Shown: positions 45,498 through 58,100 of the stretch, in pieces
Position numbering within the stretch: the stretch's first letter is position 1
Layout: every line of letters begins with the position of its first letter
From: Fragilariopsis cylindrus CCMP1102
Taxonomy: Eukaryota; Bacillariophyta; Bacillariophyceae; Bacillariales; Bacillariaceae
NCBI GenBank assembly: GCA_900095095.1
Contig: FMBT01000305.1
Coordinates: 434,001-498,000 of the forward strand
DNA length: 64,000 nucleotides
Reading direction: 5' to 3'
Translations under genes and position numbers: made by a program
Notes under the pieces: generated by a model
Database searches by the model: none
Seen by the model: only the letters and a program-made list of their open reading frames with translations
Told to the model about the DNA's origin: nothing

Positions 45498-47303
45498 ATG
45501 ACTGAGCTTGGGCAATCTACGAGCAGTTTCAAATTTCCATTTACAGACAACGAAGAATCCGAACTGAGCCTTTCCGAAAGTTTTCGTGAGATGCAAGAAG
45601 AGAAGAGGACATCATCATCATCATTACCAGTTACAAATAGACAGAATAATTATTATTCCGCCTTAGCGTTTTCCATTGACGATAGTAAGATCGATGAAGA
45701 GGGTGACAGTGATACGAGCACTGTACCGCCCTCTCCATCAGATTTTGGTGGTATGGGATTATTAAGCCCTATATCGAAAAGTCGAGAGAGTGATGGAGGG
45801 GAAATTCTACAGTTAGATTTGGTAGATCCAATAGGTGGTACAAACAGTAGTGAGAGCAACAATAATAGTAACACTGTATGGAATGATACAACAACGGAGC
45901 AGCGAGAAGATAATATTATAATAGAGGATCTAGCAACGCCATTCTCGCCATCATCTTCTGACAATTCTTCTTCGTCACCTCCTACAACACCTCCTGCAAC
46001 GAAAGACGACCTGCAGAGTGCGAAGAAACAAGTTGGCGAACGCTCTAGTAATTTCATTGATAAGATTAGAAACGCTGCTCACAAAAGAAGGGTTGCTGTT
46101 ACTCGATCAAGAGATTCACTTGTTGCGAAGGAACAAGAACAACTTCGATCGATTGCTGAATCTAAAACTCGTTCAGCTGCTTCTGTTATGAATGATCTAC
46201 AAACTGTGGACGAGAACACGAAGGAGGTTGTAGACGCAAAAGAGAATGGTATTCCTAATCGTCATCAATCTAAGCATACTAAAAAAAATAGCATCGGCTT
46301 TGGGGGTGTGGGGGTTCCAAAAGTAGATAAGAGACCGACTACGATGCCTTTATCACCAATGTTGGGTTCACGTAGGAAGGGGGATAGCGCTGCCTCCTTT
46401 GGGGGTTCAGGGGTTCCAAAAGTAGAGAAGAGACCGACTACAACACCTATGTCACCAATGTTGGGTTCACGTCGGAAGGGGGATAATAGCGCCAACTCCA
46501 AAGTATTGGATAGGAAGTCCAAACGGCCATTATCGGGGAAGGTATCTAAAATAATAATAAAAGGGTCAACTGCAAAGTCCAGTAGTACAAAAAGATTGAG
46601 TAGTAAAGTTAGTACCAATACTTCAAATCACCTTGATAAGAGTAAAGTAAAAGAAAAAAACAAATCGAGTAGTAAGAAAGAAATTTCGGTTGGACCATCT
46701 GCCATCTTTAAAGCGCGTCCAGTTCCATCTTCCACTAATTGGAAATTCCATGCGGGGCAGAATGGCGTACCAAAAGTATCGAAGCGAGCTGTGACGGTCC
46801 CAGTGTCTCCTTGCTTAGGCCCAAAACGGCCATCTGAAAAAAATGTCAAATGGACCGGAAAAGCAACTGACGGTGGCAGACGAAAATCGACGATAAAAAT
46901 ATCCACTTCAAGATTATCTGGATTGTCGATGTCCGCCACGCAAAATAGATCATCATTATCTTCTCCTTCGTCAGTAACTTCGTCAGTAAGAAGTGCAGAT
47001 CTTCTGGGACTTAACCTAGTTGATTCAAGGCTTACAGATTCTACACCAGAAGATCTGCTACTAAACTCGATATCGGAGGAGGAGAGAGATAACAATGACA
47101 ATAACGTAACGCCCACTAATAGTAGCGCCTCCTCGTTTAAGCCGTTCGAGCCTCGGAGTACTACTCGAGCCAATATGAGAAAGAATTATGATATCCGTCG
47201 AATTGAAAATCGGGAATTGAAACTTCAAGAGGAGCGGGAACAATTAAAATCACGAATCAGAATAATCCATCGAGAATTGATAATTCTAAGTAAACAGATC
47301 TAA
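45498..47303 (+). CDS. Disordered coiled-coil protein with TPX2-like KRxxTxPxSPxLGxxR repeats
   Basis: Single exon, 601 residues, mostly Ser/Lys/Asp-rich and predicted disordered. Two near-identical repeats, FGG-GVPKV-KRPTTxPxSPML then GSRRKGD (residues ~267-330; 99-bp period in DNA at 46299 and 46398), are followed by a diverged third, GVPKVSKRAVTVPVSPCLG (~420). The pattern basic-T-x-P-x-S-P-x-L/F resembles the repeated motif of TPX2-family microtubule proteins (importin-binding/TPX2 region). The last ~45 residues (YDIRRIENRELKLQEEREQL) form a coiled coil. A microtubule- or spindle-associated role is possible but rests only on these short motifs. The start is the first ATG after upstream stops; the downstream gap shows no further exon. 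Confidence 0.6.
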   Translation: MTELGQSTSSFKFPFTDNEESELSLSESFREMQEEKRTSSSSLPVTNRQNNYYSALAFSIDDSKIDEEGDSDTSTVPPSPSDFGGMGLLSPISKSRESDGGEILQLDLVDPIGGTNSSESNNNSNTVWNDTTTEQREDNIIIEDLATPFSPSSSDNSSSSPPTTPPATKDDLQSAKKQVGERSSNFIDKIRNAAHKRRVAVTRSRDSLVAKEQEQLRSIAESKTRSAASVMNDLQTVDENTKEVVDAKENGIPNRHQSKHTKKNSIGFGGVGVPKVDKRPTTMPLSPMLGSRRKGDSAASFGGSGVPKVEKRPTTTPMSPMLGSRRKGDNSANSKVLDRKSKRPLSGKVSKIIIKGSTAKSSSTKRLSSKVSTNTSNHLDKSKVKEKNKSSSKKEISVGPSAIFKARPVPSSTNWKFHAGQNGVPKVSKRAVTVPVSPCLGPKRPSEKNVKWTGKATDGGRRKSTIKISTSRLSGLSMSATQNRSSLSSPSSVTSSVRSADLLGLNLVDSRLTDSTPEDLLLNSISEEERDNNDNNVTPTNSSASSFKPFEPRSTTRANMRKNYDIRRIENRELKLQEEREQLKSRIRIIHRELIILSKQI

Positions 47304-47681
47304 CCTTACTAATATACTGTATAATTAAGATAAAACTATCTATTTTTGTTTTGTTTTCTTCTCTATTCAATAAATATTCGTTGGTTTTTCTCATCTTACT
47401 TTTGTATAGGCATAATAACAAATTGAATAACGTGATTGCAAAGAAGGAGTTTAATATCCAGCTAAGTACAGTATTCACAAAAATTCAGTTGTGAACAAGC
47501 ACTAGTATATTAGATATATACTGACACTAATATGTAATTTATTTACTTTTATCAATTCTGAACCCCCATGAAGAACTAGCTTAAGAGTCATTTGATCCTT
47601 ATTTGTAACATGCTTATTGAGAGTACGAAATCATCGAAACTAGTCACCTTCTTTATTTCTAGTCTATAATGTACTCACTCG
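47304..47681. other. Convergent 3' gap
   Basis: About 380 bases of AT-rich DNA holding the 3' ends of two convergent genes. Nothing else is seen. Confidence 0.4.
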
Positions 47682-50600
47682 TCAAAACACCAAATCATCG
47701 TTGTTTTCGTCGTCATCATTTTCGTCACTTTCAGTCTCATCTTCGTCTTCTTTGACTCCTTTCTTGACATCTTCTTCTTTGACTGCAGTATCGTCCTTCT
47801 CCTCACTTAATAAATCATGATCACCCGCAGCCTTCAGTCGCTCGTGCAGATACTTGATTGATTGTTCTGCATCAAAGACATTAACTTGACTTTGATCTGT
47901 GACAATTGTAGGTTTTGATTCTCCGGTCTCCTTCACTGATCGCAGTAGACGTTCTTCGTCTGACATGGTGCATAATCGGGTACGCATGGTGAAATATGAA
48001 TGGCACCGACAAGAGCAACCAAGACACCAGCCACAAAAATTACATGCAGGACCGTTTTTACAAGGACAACGACTTTGACGATCATATTTGAAGTCACCCA
48101 TATGATTAAGCGTTGCGTGTCGTTTCGGATTTGATGGATGCATTTGCACTTTACACATAAAGTGTCCCTGTACGTGACAACCTTGGCAGATGTTAAAGTC
48201 TTTTGAGAGGAGCTTTTCACAACCGTCACAATGATAGTACACGTTCGACAACTCTTTATTGCAGAGCTTGCATTCGAAATCCGAATCACCGTACGGATCC
48301 AAAGGACAAATTGATGGATTTTCCTGTGTGTCTGGGAAATTAGCGATCGATAGACGCTTTCCTTTTTCTATTGATTTGCACTCTTCGACATTCAATGCCT
48401 TGATATGTTGACCCACAACGATACTTAGGCCTGGGTAGATCCCTCCACAAACTTCTTCTTTTGTAGATTCGTAAAAGGAATTATGCTTCTTTTTCTTCTT
48501 CAGATCATCGAGAAAAGAGAGATTCTGAACTGCACCATTCGAAGATCTCGCTGGAATTGTTTTAGCCATTTGAAGTAAAGCTAGCTCTGGGATAGCCAAA
48601 GATTTAACATTGTTCATTCTGTTTAGGGTCGATCCCTCTAAAACTGTGCATACCTCTCTATTTATCCCTCCTGATGTAACTCCGCGATACATCCAATCCC
48701 ACGCAATACTTATACACAATTTTTCCTGCCCTTCAAGTCCTTTGGTTTCGATAATATTCCGCCGAATCTCTGCAAAGCAGTCCGATTCTGGCAATTTTGT
48801 AGTTGCCATCTTTCGGAATGCATGGAGACGACCTTTATTGATATGAATTAGTTCACCTGGCCCAAGGGTTAATAGGGAGGGACAATATCTAATAAATAAG
48901 TGTAGATAGGTAGATAGCAAACGAAGAAAGGTGAGATTCGCGGAAGGAAGTAATAAATTAGGAAATAAGAAAAAAAAGCATGTTTCGAGACGAAAGAAAG
49001 ATCTTACCCCATACGCTTGCATTCTTCGACCATATCCATAGTTGGCCATTTCGGTTTGCTACCCTATATTTTTATAGTATGAATAAATCAAGAATTGAAT
49101 TATGAAGGCAAACAAGGTTTGAGCAATGATAATCTGTGCGATTAATATACGATGCGACTTTCCAGACCAAATGATTTTTTGCTACAAACTACACATTGCA
49201 CCTACCAATCCATCACCATGAGGCACCGAGTATAAACCCTCGAAGTGACTACCGTTGGGTTGTTTACCGCTTAAAATCCAAAGGGCATGTCTTTTATGTC
49301 TTTCCGTCAGGCGACGTAGCATAATAACTTCATTGAATCCACTTATACAAAGATGTCCAGAATCCACAGTTCCATGACCATCTTGGTGAAAATGAGTAAA
49401 TGAAGCCGGAGGGGTCACATAAAGATTCGGACCCATGAAAGGGCGTGCTTCAGGTGTTACCTAAAATAGTACAGTAATACAATAAATTCATTTGAAGGTT
49501 TTAAAAAATTAGTATCAAGCAAAAAATGTATACATCACGTCCTTCAGGAAATATGAATACATAGTACTATCGAACTGTTTTTTTTTCTTCGTTATATATA
49601 TAACTTACTGAATTCATCATACAGTGAGATCCACCTGGTAGAACAGATGATAATTCGAAACTTTCAAGGAAATTTTCATTCAACAAGGGCATCAATCTCA
49701 TTATATCCACATCAATCATATACAACGCTGAGGTCCATACTCCAAGACTATGAGTTTTCCCTACATGATCCTCGAATGAGAACATTGGTTCTTCTTTAAA
49801 ATTATTATTTTGTCGTTCTTTCAAATACGTTTTCCTTAGATCACAGTATTGGACGAAGTCTTCAAATCGCATTGAATATAAGGTGTCCATTTCGTTGTAA
49901 ACTTCCATTCCTTCCGGATTGATAACCCTATCAAAGCGACGGAATTTATGATAAAATTCACGTCCGACACATCGACTTACATAATCCAAACTCCATAATG
50001 ACGGATCAACTTTAGATAGATTTAATAAACCACGAGATATCATAGTTATATCATCTCTTTCGAACATTTCGAATAAAAATTTCGAATCTTCTATAGTCAT
50101 AACGAAGTGCTGCTGCTGCATACCGTCCTCCCCTTCTGATGGAGTAAAGTCTGCAATTAAAACTCGAGATTTCTCATCAAAGGACCATTGGCAATGATTC
50201 GTTTCTGGAAAGACTGGTAATGGTTGTGGAGGAGGAACCGGACGTAAATCTTCAATGGTAACACCATTCGTTAATTCTGATGGGAATGGTGGATTATGAT
50301 AAATATGTGCAGTTTCTTCAACGTAAAATTCATTCGGATCATCCTTGTACGTATATTGTTCATATTTCTGATTTTCGATTTGTTGTTTGTTACTATTGAG
50401 ACGTTTTATTTTTTTGACTAGTGGATCTTTCTGTTTACCACCAGCATCACCGATACTACTTTCTACTTTTTTCCTTTTCCTAGTAATTTTCTTTTCCATT
50501 GGTTCATCATCGACTTGTTCCTCTTTCACTTTTGGGAGGGAAGATTTTCGCTTAATTGTTCGCTTAGGTCTTTTGTTATCTTGCCCAACAATTGATTGTC

Positions 50601-51534
50601 CAATCGACTCCAACATGGTACCAGTAGGAACAGATTTTGGGAGGGCGCACACAACACCAGTAGGTGTATTTCTCAATTCAACTAATGCTTTTGTAATCTT
50701 GGTTATGACATCCAATCGTGGAACAATATACCAATGATTAGCACTATCGACTTTTAGGAATCGACCACCAATTTCATCATGAATATGATCAATAACCATA
50801 CTAGCAACTATCGATCTATCACCTACAGCCTCCAATTGTGGTTTATATTTTCGCACAATATCCCTATAAACTTTATTCCCAGGATGTTTGTTACATTTCC
50901 GTGATCCCATTAGAATATCATGATCATTCACATCATCAATCACAATTCTTTCTGCTAGTAATTCCTCGGCGGTTGGTGTTTTCATCATCACATTCATCGT
51001 TATTACTTTTGAAGGAGAAGGATTGGGTTTGTTGGTCGCAACCACAAGACTTCCTCCGACCACATCGTTATTATTATCCGCCTCATCATCCTGCATCTTT
51101 CGACGATTCAATGGTAACATTTGTCTCTTAGCTCTTTTCATTTTTGGTTTACTTCCATTTCTAGACGTCACATCCACATCCACCGCGCCAGATGCAGTTT
51201 CAGCTTGAGATTCAACTACTCCTTGATGCGAAGCTGATGAGGGACTACTACTACTAGTGGTACTAGTATGCGAAGAATCGCGATTGTCCTCTAATTGCGG
51301 CTGGATCAAATCCGCTTCTTGTTCCGAAACTTTGGAAGGTTGTAGTTGTGGTGATTCACTACTATTCACTACTTGATCTGGATCTTGTTGTTCTTGTTCA
51401 AGATTCTTCTTAAGATTGAAAACTTGCAATGCGGAAGAAAGAGCTGATGGATTGATTTCACCAACTTCAGCACTGCTTTGTATGGCGTTATCAGCAGGAG
51501 CATGACTAACAGGACTAAGCGCAGGAGTTGTCAT
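47682..51534 (-). CDS. DUF6824-JmjC-zinc finger protein (putative histone demethylase)
   Basis: Four exons, 51534-49609, 49460-49206, 49063-49008 and 48888-47682, join in phase to 1147 residues. Residues ~205-290 are a DUF6824 domain (DILMGSRKCNKHPGNKVYRD, SIVASMVIDHIHDEIGGRF), common in diatom DNA-linked proteins. Residues ~490-820 hold a JmjC domain: NLYVTPPASFTHFHQDG gives the Fe(II) His-x-Asp pair, GHLCISGFNEVIMLRRL follows, and LGPGELIHINKGRLHAFRK supplies the distal His. Residues ~940-1050 hold a Cys-rich zinc module (CKLCNKELSNVYYHCDGCEK, CPCKNGPACNFCGWCLGCSC) resembling 4CXXC-R1 fingers. An acidic tail closes the protein. JmjC enzymes hydroxylate or demethylate lysines on chromatin using 2-oxoglutarate. 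The target is unknown. A (GT)n tract abuts the start codon. Confidence 0.82.
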
Positions 51535-51536
51535 TA

Positions 51537-51571
<35 letters not shown>

Positions 51572-52479
51572 CCTATCTTATTTCAACGTGTATTCCACTC
51601 GCTATAATATGCCGCTAGTCAAGATCAATGATAAAATTTCGATAGATAGAGACGTATGTTCAATGTGCCACTCTAATACTTTTGATTTTGATAATAGTTT
51701 ATTCAGCAGCAGCGTCTGTTGGCTGTGTGTGGGTTGTGATGAAAGCAACGAATAACAAGTTAGGTACCGGTATGATATTCATTATTCACTCTTTCACAAG
51801 ATGAGCCTCTATTTTCAATTTTGACCTGCTGAACAGCTCTCCTTTCTATTGTACTGTAAAAGTCCTAACTTACTTGTATTTGACGCATTGCTTTATTTTT
51901 TGTGAGGTACTGGAACAGCTTCATTATTAAACTAAGAAAACTTTGTCAGCAATTCATAATATTACACACATTTGCATACTCAAGTATTAGTGTCTAGTGA
52001 GCGTAGGCAGAAGGACACATTTGCATCAAATCCTCCTAGCAATGTTGTCTACTTTCTTCTGAATAATTCTTACCAAGTGCGTAGTATATAGTATGGGTAC
52101 ACTACACCTTTTGTGGTGATTCTACCTATATTCCCATGGCTCACTGGTTCTCCTTTCTTGGGGGGTTTATGAGTGTTATAGATGAGTTTCTTATTCTCTT
52201 CTTTTCTTAAGTTACACTACAGGCCAGCAGCGTGCTAAATTAATTCCGAGCGAAACTATTTCTATGAACAACATAATGATTTTATGAACAACATAATGAT
52301 TTCTAATATACTATGTTTGTGCTTGCTGCTGGTCTAAAGTCAAAAGTGATAGGTAAAGCAAATTATTAGAATGACCAATGATCAAATTGTAGGAAGGGAC
52401 ACATTACTTGTGGTAAACCAAGTTCAAAAAGTTTCATTATCAGCCATAACTACGGTGATACAAACACTCTTCTGTATCC
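51535..52479. other. Gap between JmjC and methyltransferase genes
   Basis: About 945 bases. It should hold the JmjC promoter and the 3' UTR of the methyltransferase. There is a tandem 20-bp duplication (ATGAACAACATAATGATTT, twice) at 52264-52302. No gene is recognised. Confidence 0.5.
51537..51568. repeat. (GT)n microsatellite in the 5' leader of the JmjC gene
   Basis: About 16 GT repeats begin three bases upstream of the inferred start codon (minus strand), so they fall in its leader or core promoter. Confidence 0.9.
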
Positions 52480-53772
52480 TTACGTTCGTGCAACAATGTA
52501 TACTGACTTTCGTTCGTTGTTCCAGTTGTTTGCTTGGTGTTTATTTTTATTTTTGTGGCTGTTTTTTTTAGATTTGTTGTTCTCATTTTTTGTATCATCT
52601 TCGTGGTTGTTCTTTAGATCAGTCTCTTCTAAAAGTACATGACTTCGTTGTATACTTGTTTTGAGCAAATTGCAATAGGATAAGAAGGGTCGTTCTTCTT
52701 CTCGTTTTAAAAAGACATCCGATACGTCTAAAATTAATTGAGGTGGTAGAATTAATTGAGGCTTCCCAGTGGATTGTGTAGATGGACAATTCGCTTTTAC
52801 ATGTCCGTGCTCACCACATTTCCAACAACACTCGTTAGTAGCGTTGCTACTACTATTATCATCATCATCATCATCATCCTCATGAGAAAGAATTGCAAGA
52901 GCTTGATCTCCCCGAGTCACAGGACGAATTATGTTGGCATTTTTCTTCTCTCCTCGTCCTACTTTTCCTCGCAACATAGCGGCATCACGTCGTATTTTTG
53001 CAATATTCCGATTTTCACGTTCCTCCGGTGTCTCGTATTGACGTATCTCGATAGTACTGCTTTTCTTTTTGTTGTTTATTACTAAATTATTTGATCTCAA
53101 TTTTTTTGATGGTCGTATCACTGATCGGGGTAAGCAACACGGTGCTAACACCAAAAATGGACAAATCGTGGGTCCTAATGCATTCACGATCCCAATACAC
53201 GTTGGACTAAGTGTCTTGCAAAGATGAATCCCAACAACTGCTAAAATAGGAGGAGAATTAATAACATTCAAAGTAGTAGTTGTTGTTGTTGATATTGAGG
53301 ATGAAAATGATTCATCTTCATTATCATATTTTTCTTCCGATTGATGTTGTTGTTGCTGTACTACTACTTGTACTTCTTGTGATAAACGATCTACCATGGT
53401 ATCGATTTCATGTAGGTTACATCTGGACCAACATTCGATGATCGGTCGTCGATTATTATTTGTGATTGCTGCTGCATTATTATTATTATAATTGTTGGTC
53501 GCATCCACATGATTCCATTTCAAATCAGTATCATTGTCTAACATAATTATTTTACGAACATGATAATTACAATTATTGTATCCTCTGTCGTTGTCATCGT
53601 TGTCATCGTCGTCATCGTTATCATCGTCGGAAATTGTATTTTCTTGTCGTTGCTGTTGAAATACGTAGGAACACAATAAAGAAAATACACCTTTTCCACA
53701 ACACGCATCCACGATAATTACCTCTTTTTGCGTTGCTGATGTTGTTGTTGTTGTTGTTGTTGTTGTTCCTTC

Positions 53773-53811
<39 letters not shown>

Positions 53812-54423
53812 CGACGACGATGACAACGACGACGACGATAAGAATAATTCTCGTTGGAGGAAATGGAGAGCTAAAATTGCTTCTTCAATTTCATGTAATA
53901 ATGTTGATTTATTTAATATACCTTGCCATTCTTGTTTACCAGCATGTTGTTTGCCCAATGTACGTAAAATTGATATGACGGTACGAATTAATGTCTTGGA
54001 TGCAGGATATAAGTAATACGACGAGGATGATGACGTGGTATTGTTATTGTTATTGTTATCATCATCATCATCATCATCATCGTTATTGTCATTAATAGAC
54101 TGTTCGAGGCGATCGGCAGCTGTCCATACATGCCAGACACTAGCACTACTCGTACTTGCACTATTCGTATAGGTTGTTATTGAATCTTCTGGAATCGTTG
54201 ATAAGCTTGGGCTAGTCGTCGCACTACTGTCGTTTTTATCATCGTCACGGTAATAGTCGCTGCTGCTGGAATAGATTGTTGGTATCCTACTGACGGAGGT
54301 AGAACGATAAATTATAGAGGAAGAAGGAAACGAAAGAGTTTCTTCCACGATCTCAAATACTACTAAAACCAACAGTAACAGCTGTAATCGAACAGCATAG
54401 TAGTTCGTGCTGCCCGTCGTCAT
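52480..54423 (-). CDS. SAM-dependent methyltransferase with CCHC zinc knuckle, probable organelle presequence
   Basis: Single exon, 647 residues from the ATG at 54423 (MTTGSTNYYAVRLQLLLL, a signal-peptide-like helix ending TLSFPSSS, which may be an ASAFAP variant). An upstream in-frame ATG exists at 54513. After low-complexity Asp/Ser runs comes a Rossmann methyltransferase: VIIVDACCGKGVFSLLCSYV (AdoMet loop), KIIMLDNDTDLKWNHV, CNLHEIDTMVDRL, AVVGIHLCKTLSPTCIGIVN and FLVLAPCCLPRSV. These blocks fit the METTL25/TRM13-like methyltransferase_32 group. A CWKCGEHGHVKANC zinc knuckle (CX2CX4HX4C, near 52800) suggests RNA as substrate, and the tail is Lys/Asn-rich. RNA modification in an organelle or the cytosol is inference. 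Confidence 0.75.
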
Positions 54424-55165
54424 AATAGTTTCACCACAGATAAAAGCCGATGCCCGAATTTGGAACCAAACATAGATTGATTGATTTGAACAGACTACGC
54501 AATCTATCTTCACGCTGCAGTAAGTTTAGAGGGTTTGAAAGGGAATACGGATGCTGTTTTTATTGTGTGTATGAAGGATGAACCATTTGCTTTCCATGAA
54601 GTCGACAGTAATCATTGGATACTATGCTTGGATGATGGAATTAGATGCTGAAATCTTTTTGCGTACAAGCAATACAGTAGCAGTTTGAGGCCATCATATA
54701 TCAATCAGATATTTGATTTGGCTGTGACGCACGACTGAGAAAATATAGGATAACCGCGGCCCCCCAAAAGAAAGTCTGGCGCGAACCTCAAACCACCGCC
54801 CGCCATACTCACCGTAAGTTACTGTATTAAGCGCGCCTAGATAATTACAGCATTCCAGTAATAGTGGCTGCTACTAGGAGTATTTAGCAGCACTGTAGCA
54901 GCATCAACAACACCAACAATATACATCATCCACGACTTTTCTCACAGCCTGATCTGATTGAATACGTTTTGCGAAAGGAAGTAATGATAGACCAGTTAAA
55001 GCAACTCCAAAGCATACAACCTAATAAATTAATCAGACTGTAAGAGAGATTGGCTAACAAAAGGTAGCGACTAGATAGTTCTGCGGAACACATCCAGAAC
55101 TGTACAAGCGTCAAACCATATCTTGTGTTCGGAGGATCGTGCATGCAACGACGATCATATAAATT
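54424..55165. promoter_or_regulatory. Divergent promoter region, methyltransferase / BRWD-like gene
   Basis: About 740 bases between head-to-head starts. No RNA gene or repeat is recognised. The open frame on the minus strand here has no recognisable protein features. Confidence 0.4.
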
Positions 55166-58100
55166 ATGAATACATCCACTCCAGCTGCTGCGGGTTCTAG
55201 CAACAATGGTGATGATGGTGATGATACTACGATGGAGGGTAACAACAATCAGATTAGTCAAGATCTTCCCTTTCTTGTTACTCATTGGTTGGCAAATTAC
55301 AACAAAAATAATGGTAACGGCAACAATAACGAGGAAACAACAATGACAGCATCGACGACCACTACTACGACGACGAACACTTTGGCTGTCGATGACGACC
55401 TCCAACAAACAATGCAACGTCGTGCTGAGGCTATGGCGAAGATACGAAAAGCAACATCCGAGATAGCCTCCGCATTTGCTAGCTTAGGTGCATTTGGTAC
55501 TACTACTCGGGTACGTGTCAACAAACCTCTCCACCATAGAATCGTTTTTCTCTATTTTTTCGTTCCCTTCCGTTTTTCATATATATATCGACTCGACTCA
55601 CATCTTTACTTGTCGTCGTTTTTCCTCGTTTGGTTTTACTCCTATCTCTTTCATTCAATCAATCAATCAATCAATCATGTACAATACAACATATATAGCC
55701 ATCTCTTCAATCATCATCGTCCTATTATCATCAATCGGTTTCTGAAAACCGTACATTTAGTGATTTAAATCGAATGCATTCAGGACTGATTCCATCCCAT
55801 TTGGAACATTTAGCTCAATCGGTGGTATTCAATAACATTACCGCGAATACAACTGCTATGGAAGAGGCTCACACCAATTATCTGATTCGAGCTAATAGTA
55901 CTGGAGAATCATTACGGAATAAACAATTACAATTGCAGTCGTCCTCGGGAGGAGGAGCGATGTCGTCAACAACGACTGAAGTTGGAGGTATCGGACTAAG
56001 TGTTCAAGAGGCAATCATTCTAGACAACGCGGATGATGACGAAATAAATAATGTGATAGTAGATACGGAACAATCTTCCATTCTTCAAAATCCAACGTTG
56101 ATTGATTCTTCACTTCGACAACAACCACAATACGGGAAAGATACGAATATCACCACCAATAATAACGAGGTGACCACCATGATGACGATGGTCCAAGCAG
56201 AACGTGATACAGATCAACTACCGAGTATAGATATCAAAGCAACACATTGGGATATTGCACATCAAACAGCTGACACAATGCGTGAATTTCTTACTCTTCG
56301 AGAAAAAGTCCGATCGACTGATTATGAAATCCGTTCGTTGGAGGCATCGATGTCCCTACAACAAGATAAGATGACTATGCTCAATCAAAGAATCAATGAT
56401 ATTGCTACTGGTGCTGGAACTGGTGCTGGAACTGAAAAGAAGAATGATACAACTACAACAATAACAATAACAACAACAATAATGACAGCTACAGAAAAAC
56501 TTGAAAAGACAGAACAATGTAAAGTCCGTCAACAGGAATCTGGTCGTGTTATTTGTCAGTTACAACGAAAGCTTTCTGATCTAATCACTAATCAAAATTC
56601 ACGTAGAGTAGAATTGATCCATCTTGAAAAGAAAGCTCGAACTTTGAATAAGAAACGTCAAAGTGTGGTACAGGCATTCCGTGACCCATTTACATCTTGG
56701 AAGGGAGAGTTGGCGAAGGGTAGTCGTGTGGGAGGTTGTGTCACTTTACAATCTATTATTGGACGGGAACAGGGATTGTCTCGAGCGCGTCTATCACGAT
56801 ATCATTCTCGATCGAATCAATCCAGAGGTCAAAATCCTGTTCATTTTTTAGAACTCCGAAAGAATCTAGTATCGACACGATTATCTCATGCTGTCACAAT
56901 CAACACGCATATGAATTATCCCGTGTATTGTCTTCGTTTCGATCGAACGGGACGATACTTTATTACAGGTGCCGATGATTTCTTATTAAAAGTGTTCTAT
57001 CTTGGCGCAGGCCAGTCGTGTCGAACTACCGATCGAAGAAGTCGTCAATTACGATGTAATTATGGAGCAAATTTCCGAGGTGCAGTTTTGGTTTGTACCT
57101 TGCGAGGACATGCGGGCGTTATTAATGATATTGATGTTTCGTGGGACAATTGTTTTTTAGCAACAGCCTCAGATGATGGGGATGTTCGCGTTTGGGGATT
57201 AAAGACTGGTTGTCCTATTGCGATACTGAGGGGACATAAGGGAGGGGCCAATATGGTTTCCTGGTCTACTTTAACTCCATATAGACTAGTTTCTACTGGA
57301 TCGGATGGTTTTGCGAGGGTTTGGGATGTCCGTGAAGCATGCTTGAAAAGATACAGCAACATTGTCAGCCAACGCGAAGAATATAATAGTCGACTTACCA
57401 ACGAGGAAAAAAAGGCTCAAATGGATTGTCAGAAGAAAGATAGTCACAATAAAGCATTATCTGAAATAAGTGCCCAGACGAAATCTTTATCTTCTACTAC
57501 TACTGCCGATATGGACGGTGTTGTGACGGCTCCTTCAGTAGAAAGCTTGGAGCCGCCTGTACCTCCACCACTCCCGCTTCCTGGTACGGTACCAACAGCT
57601 GTTGCAGGTAACCTCTCTGAGCCAGCTAGTGGTGACGGCGTTGAATTGGTTTCTGAGAACAATATCGGTAACGAAAGCATTCCACCCGACGATGATGGCA
57701 TTGTAGTTCCACCTCTACCTGCCGGCATTATAGTTCCACCTTTACCTGCCGCGGTACCACCATTGGGTCAAGGAGCAGATGGTGGAAACCAAGTAAATCA
57801 AAATGCTGGCCCTGGAGGTCAAGATGCAGAAACTGCGCCTGGCCAATTCGTATTTAACGACTTAATCGATGAAGGAGTCAAATTGTTGTCAAAATACCAA
57901 CACGGTTCAATCCAGGAAGAGCATCATGGGCCTGGTACACGATCACGAAGAGGAGCTATAAATGTCATTTGCGTTGCTCGATGCCCACTTGGAAAGCAAT
58001 TTGTTACTGGATCCGATGATGCAATATGTCGTGTCTGGGAGGATTTCGATGACAGCTCCGTCGAAATCATCGACGGACGATTAAATAATAATAATAGCAA

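Noticed and set aside
46628-47173. Long open frame antisense to the TPX2-like gene.
   Set aside because: It mirrors the sense codon bias (Ser/Lys-rich sense gives Leu/Phe-rich antisense) and lacks any motif. The sense frame has clear repeats and a coiled coil.
54926-55417. Minus-strand open frame over the start of the BRWD-like gene.
   Set aside because: It overlaps exon 1 of a gene with well-supported splicing and shows no recognisable family.
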